A DNA stretch of 64,000 nucleotides from Streptomyces albogriseolus (GCA_014650475.1 BMVA01000008.1:248001-312000); one strand, 5' to 3'. Shown: positions 1 through 8,538, counted from the stretch's first letter. The notes: generated from the letters alone by a model not told the origin. Program-made: numbers and translations.

Positions 1-1
1 C

Positions 2-1183
2 TCGTCGGTCCGCGGGCGCCGGACCCGGGCCGCCGGGGACCAGCCCGCGGCCCGTCCCGAGAACCCGGCGAACGCCACGAGTGAGACCAGCGGGGCGTGC
101 GAGCCGTATGAGACGCACGACAGGTACGACACGTACGACGAGTACGACCCGCACGACCACGAGGAGAGCGACGTGCTGCGTCGCGCATTCATGACCGGCG
201 GTGGCGCCACGGTGGCCGCCGCCCTGAGCCCGTACGGGCTCGCCCCGGAGGCTTCGGCGGCACAGCGCCCGGTGCGCCGTGCGGGGACGTCGGACGCGTG
301 CGCCCTGGAGGAGGCCGTGCGCCGGATCCGGGTGCTCGACGACCGCCACGGGGCGGACGGGCTCTACCGCCGTGCGGCGGCCCCGCTGCGGGCCGCGTAC
401 GCGCTGCTGGACGCGGGGGCGACCCGGCAGCGCACGGCGGACCGGCTGTACGCGGGCGCCGGGGAGCTGGCCATCTCGGTGGGCTGGCTGGCGCACGACT
501 CGGGCCGCTTCGACGACGCGCGCTCGCACTACGCGGAGGCGCTGGCGACGGCCCGGGTGACGGGCGACGCCGGGCTGGAGGCGCACGCGTTCTGCAACAT
601 GGCGTTCCTCGCCCGGGACGCGGGCCGCCCCCGGGAGGCGGTGCGGGCCGCTCAGGCGGCCCAGCGGGCGGCGCGGCCGCTCGGCTCGCCCCGGCTGATG
701 TCGCTGCTGGCGCTGCGCGAGGCGGGCGGCTGGGCCGGGCTGGCCGACCGCACGGGCTGTGAGCAGGCGCTGATCCGGGCCCAGGCGTACTTCGACCGCG
801 GGCCCGCGGAGGCGGACCCCGAGTGGATGACCTTCTACGGGGAGGCCGAGCTGGAGGGCCTGGAGGCGCAGTGCTGGTCCACGCTCGGCGACTGGACGCG
901 CGCGGCGCGCCATGCCCGGCGGGCGGCGGAGCTCCAGGACCCGCACTTCACCCGGAACATCGCGCTGTACACGGCGGAGCTGGCCGACGACCTGGCCCGC
1001 GGCGGCCGTCCCGAGGAGGCCGCCCAGGCCGGGATGCGCGCCCTGGACCTGCTGGGCGAGGTCCAGTCGTCCCGCGTCCGCTCGATGCTGTCCGGCACCT
1101 CACGCGTCCTGCTGCCGCACCGCCGGACGTCCGGCGTCTCGCAGTTCCTGGACCGCCACGCCTCCCTGCCGCGCATGGTGTGA
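2..1183 (+). CDS. XRE-type regulator with TPR-like C-terminal part, 5' end outside window
   Basis: The frame is open from base 2 to the TGA at 1181-1183 with no stop, so the gene starts before the window. 393 residues are visible. They begin with a hydrophilic, Asp/Tyr/His-rich linker (about residues 1-57). A helical, Ala/Arg-rich domain with TPR-like repeats follows; one is readable around DSGRFDDARSHYAEAL. This layout (missing N-terminal helix-turn-helix, acidic linker, RRAFMTGG segment, TPR sensor) is the usual one of Streptomyces XRE/TPR regulators. The HTH itself is not seen, so DNA binding is inferred. A GTG at 173 with GAGGAG at 161-166 could give a shorter 336-residue protein whose first 30 residues look like a weak signal peptide. 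I think this is misleading, because the reading frame upstream looks coding. A strong hairpin follows. Confidence 0.65.
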   Translation, partial: SSVRGRRTRAAGDQPAARPENPANATSETSGACEPYETHDRYDTYDEYDPHDHEESDVLRRAFMTGGGATVAAALSPYGLAPEASAAQRPVRRAGTSDACALEEAVRRIRVLDDRHGADGLYRRAAAPLRAAYALLDAGATRQRTADRLYAGAGELAISVGWLAHDSGRFDDARSHYAEALATARVTGDAGLEAHAFCNMAFLARDAGRPREAVRAAQAAQRAARPLGSPRLMSLLALREAGGWAGLADRTGCEQALIRAQAYFDRGPAEADPEWMTFYGEAELEGLEAQCWSTLGDWTRAARHARRAAELQDPHFTRNIALYTAELADDLARGGRPEEAAQAGMRALDLLGEVQSSRVRSMLSGTSRVLLPHRRTSGVSQFLDRHASLPRMV

Positions 1184-1207
1184 CCTCTCGGGACACGCGG
1201 GACACGG

Positions 1208-1256
1208 ACCGCGGGGCCCCGCCGGCGCAGGGGGAACGCCGGCGGGGCCCCGCGGT
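1208..1256. terminator. bidirectional terminator hairpin
   Basis: A perfect 20-bp inverted repeat (1208-1227 with 1237-1256, 9-nt loop) lies between two convergent genes and can end transcription from both sides. It has no U-tract, as is common in Streptomyces. Confidence 0.8.
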
Positions 1257-1268
1257 GTCCGGGCCGGG

Positions 1269-1841
1269 TCACGCGCCCTTGGCGGCGCGGCCCAGGCGGA
1301 GGGCGGAGACGAGGAAGAACACGCCGCCGAGGAAGGCGTAGCCGACCAACGTCTTCAGGGAGGCGCCGGCGCCGCCCGCCTGCGCGGCGAACGACACACC
1401 GGCGAGGGTGGAGATGCCGCCGCTCGCGATCATCGCCCACTGCCCGCCCATACGGCGCCGGGCGACGCCGACGACGAGCTGGACCAGACCCGCGGTGACG
1501 GCCCAGGCGCCCCAGACCCGCAGCACCGCCGGGACGCCGGAGGTGGCGGCGAGGGCGAGACCGACGGCGGTGAGGGCGCTGAGCGCGATGTTCAGGTACA
1601 GGTGCCGCACGGGACCGCCGTCCGCGGCGGCGGAGCGTACGTCGACGACGGCGCAGGCGACGTCGAACAGCGGATAGATCACCAGGAGCGTCGCGCCGAG
1701 CGGGCCGAGTGTGCCGGCACTGGCGAAGAGCAGGGCGGCCCAGACGGCGGCGAAGGCGAAGCGTACGAAGTACAGCCGGCGCAGGGCCGCGGGAGCGGCG
1801 GCGGGGGCGGGGGCCGGGGTGGTGGCGGCGAGGGTGTCCAC
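1269..1841 (-). CDS. integral membrane protein, DUF308-like
   Basis: 190 residues, GTG start. After an Ala/Pro-rich N-terminus of about 20 residues there are about six hydrophobic segments with short polar loops, resembling the DUF308/HdeD-type actinobacterial membrane proteins. No catalytic motif is visible and the function is unknown. It is transcribed away from a TetR gene (next). The start codon lies 29 nt from one of two inverted 19-bp operator-like sequences, so this protein is the probable main target of that repressor. TetR-controlled small membrane proteins often respond to a lipophilic ligand, but nothing here identifies it. Confidence 0.7.
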   Translation of the reverse strand: MDTLAATTPAPAPAAAPAALRRLYFVRFAFAAVWAALLFASAGTLGPLGATLLVIYPLFDVACAVVDVRSAAADGGPVRHLYLNIALSALTAVGLALAATSGVPAVLRVWGAWAVTAGLVQLVVGVARRRMGGQWAMIASGGISTLAGVSFAAQAGGAGASLKTLVGYAFLGGVFFLVSALRLGRAAKGA

Positions 1842-1869
1842 GGGAGTGCCTCTCGATGGGCTGAACTCT

Positions 1870-1942
1870 GAGGGAGAACGTTCGGTCTCCTTCGATTCAA
1901 GACCCGCGGGCGCCCCCTCGTCAAGACCGAACGTTCTCCCTC
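1870..1942. promoter_or_regulatory. paired inverted operators of the TetR regulator
   Basis: GAGGGAGAACGTTCGGTCT at 1870-1888 is repeated exactly, in inverted orientation, at 1924-1942. Each copy has the palindromic core GAACGTTC. The left copy lies just before the membrane-protein gene. The right copy covers the -35 region of the tetR promoter (-10 TACGCT at 1953-1958). The arrangement predicts repression of both divergent genes by one TetR protein. Confidence 0.75.
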
Positions 1943-1952
1943 ACGTTTTTGG

Positions 1953-1958
1953 TACGCT
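1953..1958 (+). promoter_or_regulatory. -10 box of leaderless tetR promoter
   Basis: TACGCT is followed by 7 nt and then the ATG at 1966. No Shine-Dalgarno sequence is present, so the mRNA probably begins at or next to the start codon. The right-hand operator ends 10 nt upstream. Confidence 0.55.
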
Positions 1959-1965
1959 CGCACCC

Positions 1966-2562
1966 ATGAGTCGGGGCACACGAAGCGGCAGGCCGTCCGA
2001 GGCGCGGACCAGGCTGCTCGGAACGGCGACGAGGATCTTCTACGCCGAGGGGATCCACTCCGTGGGCGTCGACCGGATCATCGAGGAGGCCCAGGTCACC
2101 CGGGCGACGCTCTACCGGCACTTCACCGGCAAGGAGGAGCTGGTCCTCGCCTATCTCGACCAGGCGGACCAGGGCATGCGGGCGCAGATCACCGGCGCGC
2201 GGGCGCCGGACGCCGCGCCGGAGGACGACGTACGGGCGGTCGCGCGGGCCATCGCCGACGGCATCCGCTCCCCCGGCTTCCGCGGCTGCGCGTTCCTCAA
2301 CGCGGTGGCGGAGTACCCCGACCCGGACCACCCGGTGCACCGGGCCGTGCTGGCGCACCGGCAGTGGTTCCTGGAGACCGTCACCGAACTGCTCGGCCGC
2401 GCGGGCATCGAGCCCGCCGACGCGGCGGGACGGCACTTCGTGATGCTCAGGGACGGCGCCATGGCGGCCGGCTGCCTCTTCGACCCGGAGCTGGTCTGCG
2501 AGACCTTCCTCCACGGCGTCGAGTCGTTGCTCACAGGGGGCGCCGCCGCGTCACGCGCCTGA
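1966..2562 (+). CDS. TetR/AcrR family transcriptional regulator
   Basis: 198 residues. The N-terminal TetR helix-turn-helix spans about residues 12-58 (VDRIIEEAQVTRATLYRHF is the recognition part). The rest is a helical ligand-binding domain with a single Cys near residue 108 (FRGCAFLNA). That Cys is typical of the subgroup that has GCAFLNA, but its role is unknown. The start is set at the ATG at 1966, because the HTH begins close behind it and a -10 box sits 7 nt upstream. A longer frame upstream would run through the operators. It is divergent from the DUF308-like gene and probably autoregulated through the twin operators. Confidence 0.85.
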   Translation: MSRGTRSGRPSEARTRLLGTATRIFYAEGIHSVGVDRIIEEAQVTRATLYRHFTGKEELVLAYLDQADQGMRAQITGARAPDAAPEDDVRAVARAIADGIRSPGFRGCAFLNAVAEYPDPDHPVHRAVLAHRQWFLETVTELLGRAGIEPADAAGRHFVMLRDGAMAAGCLFDPELVCETFLHGVESLLTGGAAASRA

Positions 2563-2610
2563 CGCGTGCGTGGAGACATGCGTCACGCGCGCGTAGGCGC
2601 ACGCGTCAGG
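2558..2610. terminator. inverted repeat between convergent genes
   Basis: A 13-bp perfect inverted repeat (CCTGACGCGTGCG at 2558-2570, complement at 2598-2610) overlaps the stop codons of both tetR and the convergent phosphatase gene. It is a plausible bidirectional terminator with a long loop. Confidence 0.5.
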
Positions 2611-3202
2611 GGGCGAGGTGCCCCACGTCGTTCCAGCTCTCCACGGCCGGCTCGCCGTACGCCCAGCCCAGGACCGACAGGGAGGTCGGGCTGAGGCGGA
2701 TGCGGGCCGCGAAGTCCAGCGGCAGGCCCAGCCAGCGGGCGCCGATCGAGCGCAGGATGTGGCCGTGGGCGAAGATCAGCACGTCACGGTCGGCGGAGCG
2801 CGCCCAGGCGACCACCTCGTCCGCGCGGTCCCTCACCTCCGCGAGCGTCTCGCCCTCCGGGACCCCGTCCCGCCATATGAGCCAGCCCGGACGCACCGCC
2901 TGGATCTCCGCCGGGGTCATGCCCTCGTAGGCGCCGTAGTCCCACTCCAGGAGCGCGTCCCAGTGCCGGGCGCGGTCGCCGAAGCCGGCCAGTTCACAAG
3001 TCTCCCGCGCGCGGGACAGCGGGCTGGTGCGCACCTCGACGTCCGCCGCCCCGTCGTACGGCGGCCGCTGAAGACGCTCTCCGAGCAGCTTCGCCCCCTG
3101 ACGGCCCTCCTCCAGCAACGGCACGTCGGTCCTGCCGGTGTGCTTGCCGGACAACGACCACGCGGTCTGTCCGTGCCGGGCCAGCAGGATGCGCGGAGCC
3201 AT
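2606..3202 (-). CDS. histidine phosphatase family protein
   Basis: 198 residues, the normal size of a single-domain phosphoglycerate-mutase-like phosphatase. The catalytic RHG is at residues 9-11 (LLARHGQT) and gives the phospho-histidine. SPLSRARET carries the second arginine. EWDYGAYEG has the proton-donor glutamate. FAHGHILR holds the second catalytic histidine. A cytosolic phosphatase is certain at family level, but the substrate is not determined. Start ATG at 3202 is the only start that keeps the RHG near the N-terminus. It is convergent with tetR and transcribed alone. Confidence 0.85.
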   Translation of the reverse strand: MAPRILLARHGQTAWSLSGKHTGRTDVPLLEEGRQGAKLLGERLQRPPYDGAADVEVRTSPLSRARETCELAGFGDRARHWDALLEWDYGAYEGMTPAEIQAVRPGWLIWRDGVPEGETLAEVRDRADEVVAWARSADRDVLIFAHGHILRSIGARWLGLPLDFAARIRLSPTSLSVLGWAYGEPAVESWNDVGHLAP

Positions 3203-3387
3203 GGGGAACCTTCCGGGAAATTCACAGGCGGGACCCGTCCATCATCGCTCACCCTGGTCGCGGGCAACCCGGGGGGCGATCTCCGCGTCTATCCGGTTCC
3301 GAAGAGGTGTACGCGGGAAGACGCGCACACACCGTAGAGTGGCTGGCCGCCGACCAGGACAGCACGAGGACAAGGGGGAGCGATCGG

Positions 3388-4347
3388 ATGCCGCACACCG
3401 AGACACCGGGCACCGAGGCGGTCCCGGCGACCCGGATGCGCTGGTGGACGGAGCTGCCGCTCATCCTCCTCGTGTACGCCTGCTACTCCGCCGGACGGCT
3501 CGTCGTCCGCGGCGACGTCTCCGACGCCGTGGACCACGGCCTGGCGCTGCTGCGCATAGAGAAGGCGTTGTACCTCAACGCCGAGCACCCGCTGAACCGC
3601 CTGTTCACCCGCGAACCGTGGATCGGCATACCCGCCGACTTCTGGTACGCCTCCCTGCACTACCTGGTGACCCCGGCGCTCCTCGTGTGGCTGTTCCGCT
3701 CCCGCGCGGTGCACTACCGGGCGGCCAGGACCTGGCTGATGACGTCGACGTTCATCGGCCTGATCGGCTTCACCCTGCTGCCCACCTGCCCGCCCCGGCT
3801 GCTCGACCCGAGCCACGGCTTCGTCGACACGATGGCCTACTACAGCTCGTGGGGCTGGTGGGGCGGCGAGGCGAGCGCCCCGCGCGGCCTCGGCGGCATG
3901 ACCAACCAGTACGCGGCGATGCCCAGCCTGCACGTGGGATGGGCGCTGTGGTGCGGGGTGATCCTCTGGAAGCACGGGCGCGGGCGCTGGACCAGGACGG
4001 CCGCGGTCGTCTACCCGCTGGTCACCACGATCGTGGTGATGGGCACCGCCAACCACTACTTCCTCGACGCGCTCGCGGGCGCCGCCGTGATGGGCGCGGG
4101 CCTGCTGCTGGCCCCGCACGTCATGCGGTACGCGGACGTCGTGAAGGCCCGCTTCCGGACCGCCGCGGCGGCCGTCCCGGCGGCCTCTCCGGCCACGGAT
4201 GCCATGATTGTCAGTGCCGGATGCCAGACTTCCGCGGGTGAGCGAATTCCACGGCAGCGGCATCCCGAGTCGCGGTACGGACCAGGAGCCGAACCGGGTG
4301 CCTCCCCCTCGGAAGCGGGGGAAGGGGCTCCGGCACCGGCTCGCTGA
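3388..4347 (+). CDS. PAP2-family membrane phosphatase
   Basis: 319 residues. GGGGGAG at 3374-3380 precedes the ATG at 3388; a TAGAGT -10 box lies at 3335-3340. About six transmembrane segments from residue 20 to 260. The PAP2 signature is split as usual: PSLHVGWALW (catalytic His) and TANHYFLDALAG (His that activates, then Asp). This resembles actinobacterial PAP2 proteins close to inositol-phosphoceramide synthase/phosphatidic-acid phosphatase relatives, so it should act on a lipid phosphate at the membrane. The substrate is unknown. The last 60 residues are polar and low in complexity. Their coding sequence overlaps the promoter and first codons of the next operon, so the true end of function may be near residue 260. 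Confidence 0.8.
   Translation: MPHTETPGTEAVPATRMRWWTELPLILLVYACYSAGRLVVRGDVSDAVDHGLALLRIEKALYLNAEHPLNRLFTREPWIGIPADFWYASLHYLVTPALLVWLFRSRAVHYRAARTWLMTSTFIGLIGFTLLPTCPPRLLDPSHGFVDTMAYYSSWGWWGGEASAPRGLGGMTNQYAAMPSLHVGWALWCGVILWKHGRGRWTRTAAVVYPLVTTIVVMGTANHYFLDALAGAAVMGAGLLLAPHVMRYADVVKARFRTAAAAVPAASPATDAMIVSAGCQTSAGERIPRQRHPESRYGPGAEPGASPSEAGEGAPAPAR
4208..4230 (+). promoter_or_regulatory. RecA-NDp/PafBC-type DNA-damage promoter
   Basis: TTGTCAGTG (4208-4216), 8 nt, then CAGACT (4225-4230). This matches the mycobacterial/actinobacterial LexA-independent damage promoter (TTGTCRGTG-N8-TANNNT) except for C instead of T at the first -10 base. The GTG start of the nuclease gene lies 7 nt after the -10 box, so the operon is probably leaderless. 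The promoter sits inside the 3' end of the PAP2 gene. Confidence 0.65.
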
Positions 4348-5467
4348 GCTGCGCGGTCCCGAGACGCAGGCCAAGGCGCTGGACGCGCGCGCCCTGGCCG
4401 CCCTCGCCGCCAACCCGGGCTGCAGACGGCGCGCGATCCTCGACGGCGCCGGGGTGGACAAGGCGGCGCTCGCGGGCGCGCTGGGCTCGCCCTCGGTCTT
4501 CGGCCAGTCGCAGTTCGCGTTCGTCCGGGGCAACGCCTTCGAGGCGAAGGTCAAGGCCGACGGCGGCACGGAGCTGCTGCGCCTCGCCCATGAGAAGCTG
4601 GACCGCGGAGCCGAGCCGCCCGCCGGGGCGCGCGTGCCCGACCTGACCGCCCAGGGCCCCGAGGGCCGCACCGCGCGCACGGAGCTGGCGCTGCGCGAGG
4701 CCGCAGGGGAGCCCGGCGCGTGGACGCTGCTGGACCATCCGATGCTCGCCCTGGACGTGGCGGGCTCGCCCGCGTTCCTGGAGCCGGACGCGGTGGTGGT
4801 GCATCCCGACGGCAGCTGGACGGTCGTCGAGATCAAGTCGTTCCCCATGCTGGACGGGGCCGCCGACCCGGCGAAGGTCGGCGCGGCCGCCCGTCAGGCC
4901 GCGGTGTACGTGCTGGCGCTGGAGCGGGTCGCCGAGCGGCTCGACCCCCCGCCCCGGGTGCGTCACCGCGTGCTCCTTGTGTGCCCGAAGGACTTCTCCA
5001 ACCTGCCCACCGCCTCCGCCGTGGACGTGCGCAAGCAGCGCGCCGTGACCGCGCGCCAGCTGGCCCGGCTCACCCGCATCGAGGAGATCGCCGACACCCT
5101 CCCCGAGGGCGTCTGCTTCTCCCCCGAGCTGCCCGCCGAGCAGCTCGAGCAGGCCGTGGAGTCGGTCCCGGCGACCTACGCGCCCGAGTGCCTGTCCGCG
5201 TGCGAGCTGGCCTTCCACTGCCGTGACCGCTCCCGCGCGGCCGGCGCCGTCACCTCCCTGGGCCGCCCGGTGCGGGCGGAGCTGGGCGGTCTGACGACCG
5301 TCGGGGACGTGCTGGCGGCGGCCCGCGGCGAGGCGGGCGACCCCGACGACCCGGCGGTGGCGGCGCTGCGCCGCGCGGCGGCCCTGCGCGCGGAGGCGCT
5401 GGCGTCGGCCGCCGAGGGGACGCGGGAGGCCGCCGAGGGGACGCGGGAGGTGGCCCCGTGTCGCTGA
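4238..5467 (+). CDS. RecB/Cas4-like PD-(D/E)XK nuclease with Fe-S cysteines
   Basis: 409 residues from the GTG at 4238, chosen because it is 7 nt behind a damage-type -10 box; an in-frame TTG at 4208 lies inside the promoter. Nuclease motifs in order: RGNAFE (about 98-102), Asp184 in LEPDAVVV, Glu198-x-Lys200 in VVEIKS, and QAAVYVLAL (Q220, Y224). Cys62 and C318-x3-C322-x5-C328 match the four-cysteine Fe-S arrangement of Cas4/AddB/RecB-type nucleases. It is therefore probably an Fe-S-containing DNA exonuclease or endonuclease. The C-terminus contains a direct duplication (GTREAAEGTREV). It overlaps the next gene by 10 nt. No Cas genes are near. A repair role with the helicase two genes on is inferred. 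Confidence 0.75.
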   Translation: MSEFHGSGIPSRGTDQEPNRVPPPRKRGKGLRHRLAELRGPETQAKALDARALAALAANPGCRRRAILDGAGVDKAALAGALGSPSVFGQSQFAFVRGNAFEAKVKADGGTELLRLAHEKLDRGAEPPAGARVPDLTAQGPEGRTARTELALREAAGEPGAWTLLDHPMLALDVAGSPAFLEPDAVVVHPDGSWTVVEIKSFPMLDGAADPAKVGAAARQAAVYVLALERVAERLDPPPRVRHRVLLVCPKDFSNLPTASAVDVRKQRAVTARQLARLTRIEEIADTLPEGVCFSPELPAEQLEQAVESVPATYAPECLSACELAFHCRDRSRAAGAVTSLGRPVRAELGGLTTVGDVLAAARGEAGDPDDPAVAALRRAAALRAEALASAAEGTREAAEGTREVAPCR

Positions 5468-7059
5468 TCTCCACCCTCGCCCGGCTCGAGGCGGTCGACA
5501 CCGGCCGCGCGCAGCCCGCCGCGACCGTCCGGCACCGGCATCTGTCCGAGCGGCCACTGGTGTTCGTGCCGCTCATCACCGCGGGTGAGGCGGGCGCCCC
5601 GCTCGGCGCGCTGGTGGGGAGCGACCGGGACGCGCCGCGGCTGCTGGTGGTGCCGCAGCCGCGCGACCGCGAGCTGCGGTTCGCGTTCCTCGCCGAGCTG
5701 GCGGACGTGGTCCTGCCGTACCTGGACGGGTTCGCGGACGCCGTGGAGGCGGCCGAGCGCTCGGAGACCGACCCGGAGACCGGCAAGCGGGTCAAGGTCG
5801 AGGTCGAGCTGTGCGCGGACGCGCCCCAGATGATCGTGCCGAGCAGGGCCGGCGTCGACCTGGTACGGCTGCTCGGCCGGTCCATGCGGTTCCGGCGCAC
5901 GGCGGAGCAGGACCCGGAGGCCCCGTTCCCGGCGCCGCCCCGCGTGCCGCTGCTCGGGCGGTGGCTCACGCACTTCGGGGAGCGGGCCCGCGTGCCCGGC
6001 TCCTGCCTGCTGCTCGCCATGACGGACGTACTGGGCCGGCACTGGGCGACCGGCCAGTCCACGCTGGAGGACCAGCATCTGGGGGCGCTGCTCGCCTGGA
6101 TCGACCCGCCCGAGGGCCGCTCGGGCGCGGAGGCCGCCCAGGAGGCGGAGCTGGCGCGGGACGCCGACGGGCAGCTGGTGTGCCCGCCCGCGGGCCCGGC
6201 CACCGACCCGGCGTTCGACAACAAGCTGCTCGCCCCGGCCATCGAGCGCTACGACCGCGCGCGTACGGCGCTCGCCGCCGCCGAGGACGGCGTGGAGGCC
6301 GACGACCGGCTGGGCGCGCTGACCGCCGCCGAGCGGGAGATCCGCGCCCTGGTGGAGAGCCGTACGCGGCCCACCTGGGACGCGGTGTGGCGGGGCCTGG
6401 ACCTGCTGCGGGAGCTGCCGGAGGGCGCCCGCGTGGAGGAGCGCTGGACACGCGACCGCTGGTCGTTCACGGGCCACCGGGACCGGGTGGCGGCCGGTGA
6501 GCCGCCGCAGCCGCGCCGCGACGACGCGGTGACGGCGGCGAACAAGCTGGCGGCCCGTGAGCGGGAGCAGGCCCGGCTGGAGGCGCAGGAGGCGCTCGAC
6601 GACCCGCTGGTGATGGCGGCCCGGCGGCTGTCCGGGGAGGCGTTCGCCGGGGAGGTCGTCGACGTGGTCATGGCGTACAGCGAGAGCAAGCGGCCGAGCC
6701 CCCGCCCGCTGGTCACGGTCCGCACGGACGACCGGCCGCACCTGGGCGAGCGCGTCAAGGTGTACCGCTCGCTGGGCGGGAAGCCGCAGACGGCGGAGTT
6801 CGTGGGGTACGAGGCGGGCCCCGAGGGCGGTCTGCTGGTCCTGCGGATCATGGACAAGATGGGCCGGGGCAAGGAGCCGGAGCCCGGTTCGGTGCCGGAG
6901 AAGGGCGACCGGCTGTGCTTCACGCTCTTCGAGCACGAGCCGCGCGGTGGCGCCAAGCTGCCCGACCCGGAGGAGACCCCGTGGACCCACGGCGGGCCGC
7001 CCGGTGAGGAGCCCGCCCCCGAGCCCGCCGACCCGGTGACCGAGGAGGACGTGCTGTGA
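5458..7059 (+). CDS. conserved protein of unknown function between nuclease and helicase
   Basis: 533 residues, GTG start overlapping the nuclease gene by 10 nt, and its own TGA overlaps the helicase GTG by 4 nt, so the three are translationally coupled. I do not recognise a family. The protein is acidic and soluble, has no membrane segment, and contains a long charged helical stretch (about residues 275-395). A more beta-rich C-terminal part follows (about 405-490; VKVYRSLGG, FVGYEAGPEGGLLVL). The last 45 residues are Pro/Glu-rich and probably disordered. Position suggests an accessory or DNA-binding subunit of a nuclease-helicase complex. This is inference from context only. Confidence 0.7.
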   Translation: MSLISTLARLEAVDTGRAQPAATVRHRHLSERPLVFVPLITAGEAGAPLGALVGSDRDAPRLLVVPQPRDRELRFAFLAELADVVLPYLDGFADAVEAAERSETDPETGKRVKVEVELCADAPQMIVPSRAGVDLVRLLGRSMRFRRTAEQDPEAPFPAPPRVPLLGRWLTHFGERARVPGSCLLLAMTDVLGRHWATGQSTLEDQHLGALLAWIDPPEGRSGAEAAQEAELARDADGQLVCPPAGPATDPAFDNKLLAPAIERYDRARTALAAAEDGVEADDRLGALTAAEREIRALVESRTRPTWDAVWRGLDLLRELPEGARVEERWTRDRWSFTGHRDRVAAGEPPQPRRDDAVTAANKLAAREREQARLEAQEALDDPLVMAARRLSGEAFAGEVVDVVMAYSESKRPSPRPLVTVRTDDRPHLGERVKVYRSLGGKPQTAEFVGYEAGPEGGLLVLRIMDKMGRGKEPEPGSVPEKGDRLCFTLFEHEPRGGAKLPDPEETPWTHGGPPGEEPAPEPADPVTEEDVL

Positions 7060-8405
7060 CCGCCCCCGTCGAGGAGACGGCGTTCGACCCCGGCTCCGCG
7101 GCCGCCCGCGCCACGGACGCGATCCTCCACGACACACTCCACGGCCCCGCGCGCGGTGTCGTCGTCGACTCCCCGCCCGGCGCCGGCAAGTCCACGCTGG
7201 TGGTGCGCGCGGCGCTGGAGCTGGCGGAGGCGGGCCGCCCGCTGATGGTGGTGGCGCAGACGAACGCGCAGGTGGACGACCTGGTGCTGCGCCTCGCCGA
7301 GAAGAACCCGGACCTGCCGGTGGGCCGTCTGCACAGCAGCGACACCGACCCGTACGACAAGGCGCTGGACGCCCTGGACCAGGTGCGCACGTCGGCGAAG
7401 GCGGCGGATCTCGCCGAGCTGCCGGTGGTGCTGTCGACGGCGGCGAAGTGGGCGCACGTGAAGAACGTGGAGCCGTGGCAGCACGCGATCGTCGACGAGG
7501 CGTACCAGATGCGCTCGGACGCGCTGCTCGCGGTGGCCGGGCTGTTCGAGCGGGCGCTGTTCGTCGGCGACCCGGGTCAGCTCGACCCGTTCTCCCTCGT
7601 GGGCGCCGAGCAGTGGGCGGGCCTGTCGTACGACCCGTCGGGCTCGGCGGTGACCACGCTGCTCGCGCACAACCCGGACCTGCCGCAGCACCGGCTGCCG
7701 GTGTCCTGGCGGCTGCCCGCCTCGGCGGCGCCGCTGGTGTCGGACGCGTTCTACCCGTTCACGCCGTTCCGCAGCGGCACGGGCCACGGCGACCGCGCCC
7801 TGACCCTGGCCGTCCCGTCGGACGGCTCGGGCCCGGACCGGGTGATCGACGAGGCGGCGGAGACCGGCTGGGGCCTGCTGGAGCTGCCGGCCCGCCACAC
7901 CCCGCGCACCGACCCGGAGGCGGTGGGGGCGGTCGCCCAGGTGGTCCGCCGGCTGCTGGACCGGGGCGGCGCGGCGGTCTCCGAGCGCTCCCCGGACCCC
8001 ACCCCGCTCACCGCGGACCGCGTCGCCGTCGGCACGGCCCACCGCGACCAGGCGGCGGCGGTACGCGCGGCACTCGCGGACCTGGGGGTGGGCGACGTGA
8101 CCGTCGACACGGCGAACCGGCTCCAGGGCCGTGAGTACGACGTGACGGTCGTCCTCCACCCGCTGTCCGGCCGCCCCGACGCGACGGCGTTCCACCTGGA
8201 GACGGGCCGCCTCTGCGTCCTCGCCTCCCGCCACCGCCACGCGTGCATCGTCGTCTGCCGCGAGGGGGTGACGGACCTCCTGGACGACTACCCGTCCACG
8301 GAGCCGGTCCAGCTCGGAACGCTGGTGAAGTTCCCGGACGGCTGGGAGGCGAACCATGCGGTGCTGTCGCATCTGGCGGAGCACCGGGTGGCCTGGCGGC
8401 CCTGA
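7056..8405 (+). CDS. superfamily 1 DNA/RNA helicase (UPF1/DNA2-like)
   Basis: 449 residues, GTG start in a 4-nt overlap. Helicase motifs are clear: Walker [10 protein letters not shown] (39-47), motif Ia [12 protein letters not shown], Walker [10 protein letters not shown] (Asp147-Glu148), motif [14 protein letters not shown] (about 170-180), motif [19 protein letters not shown], and motif [12 protein letters not shown]. It is compact for the DNA2/UPF1 group and carries no nuclease domain. That activity is supplied by the first gene of the operon. Together they may act like a split RecB or DNA2 (helicase plus RecB-like nuclease) in repair of DNA ends. Last gene of the operon. Confidence 0.8.
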   Translation: MTAPVEETAFDPGSAAARATDAILHDTLHGPARGVVVDSPPGAGKSTLVVRAALELAEAGRPLMVVAQTNAQVDDLVLRLAEKNPDLPVGRLHSSDTDPYDKALDALDQVRTSAKAADLAELPVVLSTAAKWAHVKNVEPWQHAIVDEAYQMRSDALLAVAGLFERALFVGDPGQLDPFSLVGAEQWAGLSYDPSGSAVTTLLAHNPDLPQHRLPVSWRLPASAAPLVSDAFYPFTPFRSGTGHGDRALTLAVPSDGSGPDRVIDEAAETGWGLLELPARHTPRTDPEAVGAVAQVVRRLLDRGGAAVSERSPDPTPLTADRVAVGTAHRDQAAAVRAALADLGVGDVTVDTANRLQGREYDVTVVLHPLSGRPDATAFHLETGRLCVLASRHRHACIVVCREGVTDLLDDYPSTEPVQLGTLVKFPDGWEANHAVLSHLAEHRVAWRP

Positions 8406-8460
8406 GGTCGGCCGCGGGCGGCGCAGGCGTCCGGCGCGCACCGGTGTCGGGCGGGCCGGG

Positions 8461-8486
8461 GGAATAACCGGGGACCACCCCCTGTT
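8461..8486 (+). promoter_or_regulatory. SigR-type promoter
   Basis: GGAAT (8461-8465), exactly 18 nt, then GTT (8484-8486): the consensus of the thiol-stress ECF sigma factor SigR in Streptomyces. Transcription would begin near 8493, about 45 nt before the oxidoreductase start. Confidence 0.65.
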
Positions 8487-8538
8487 CCCCCCACCGCACA
8501 TGCACCGAGTGCGAGGACGTCCGACAGGAGGCACCCAC

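Noticed and set aside
173..175. GTG as start of a secreted lipoprotein-like protein
   Set aside because: The frame is open to the left edge and the linker-like translation upstream is coding in character, so the start is probably outside the window.
1876..1936. Possible LexA boxes in the TetR operators
   Set aside because: The core is GAACGTTC with no spacer. The actinobacterial LexA site is CGAAC-N4-GTTCG.
4238..8405. CRISPR-Cas reading of the Cas4-like nuclease
   Set aside because: No CRISPR repeats and no other cas genes occur in the window. The neighbours are a helicase and an unknown protein, so a repair or defence nuclease is more likely.
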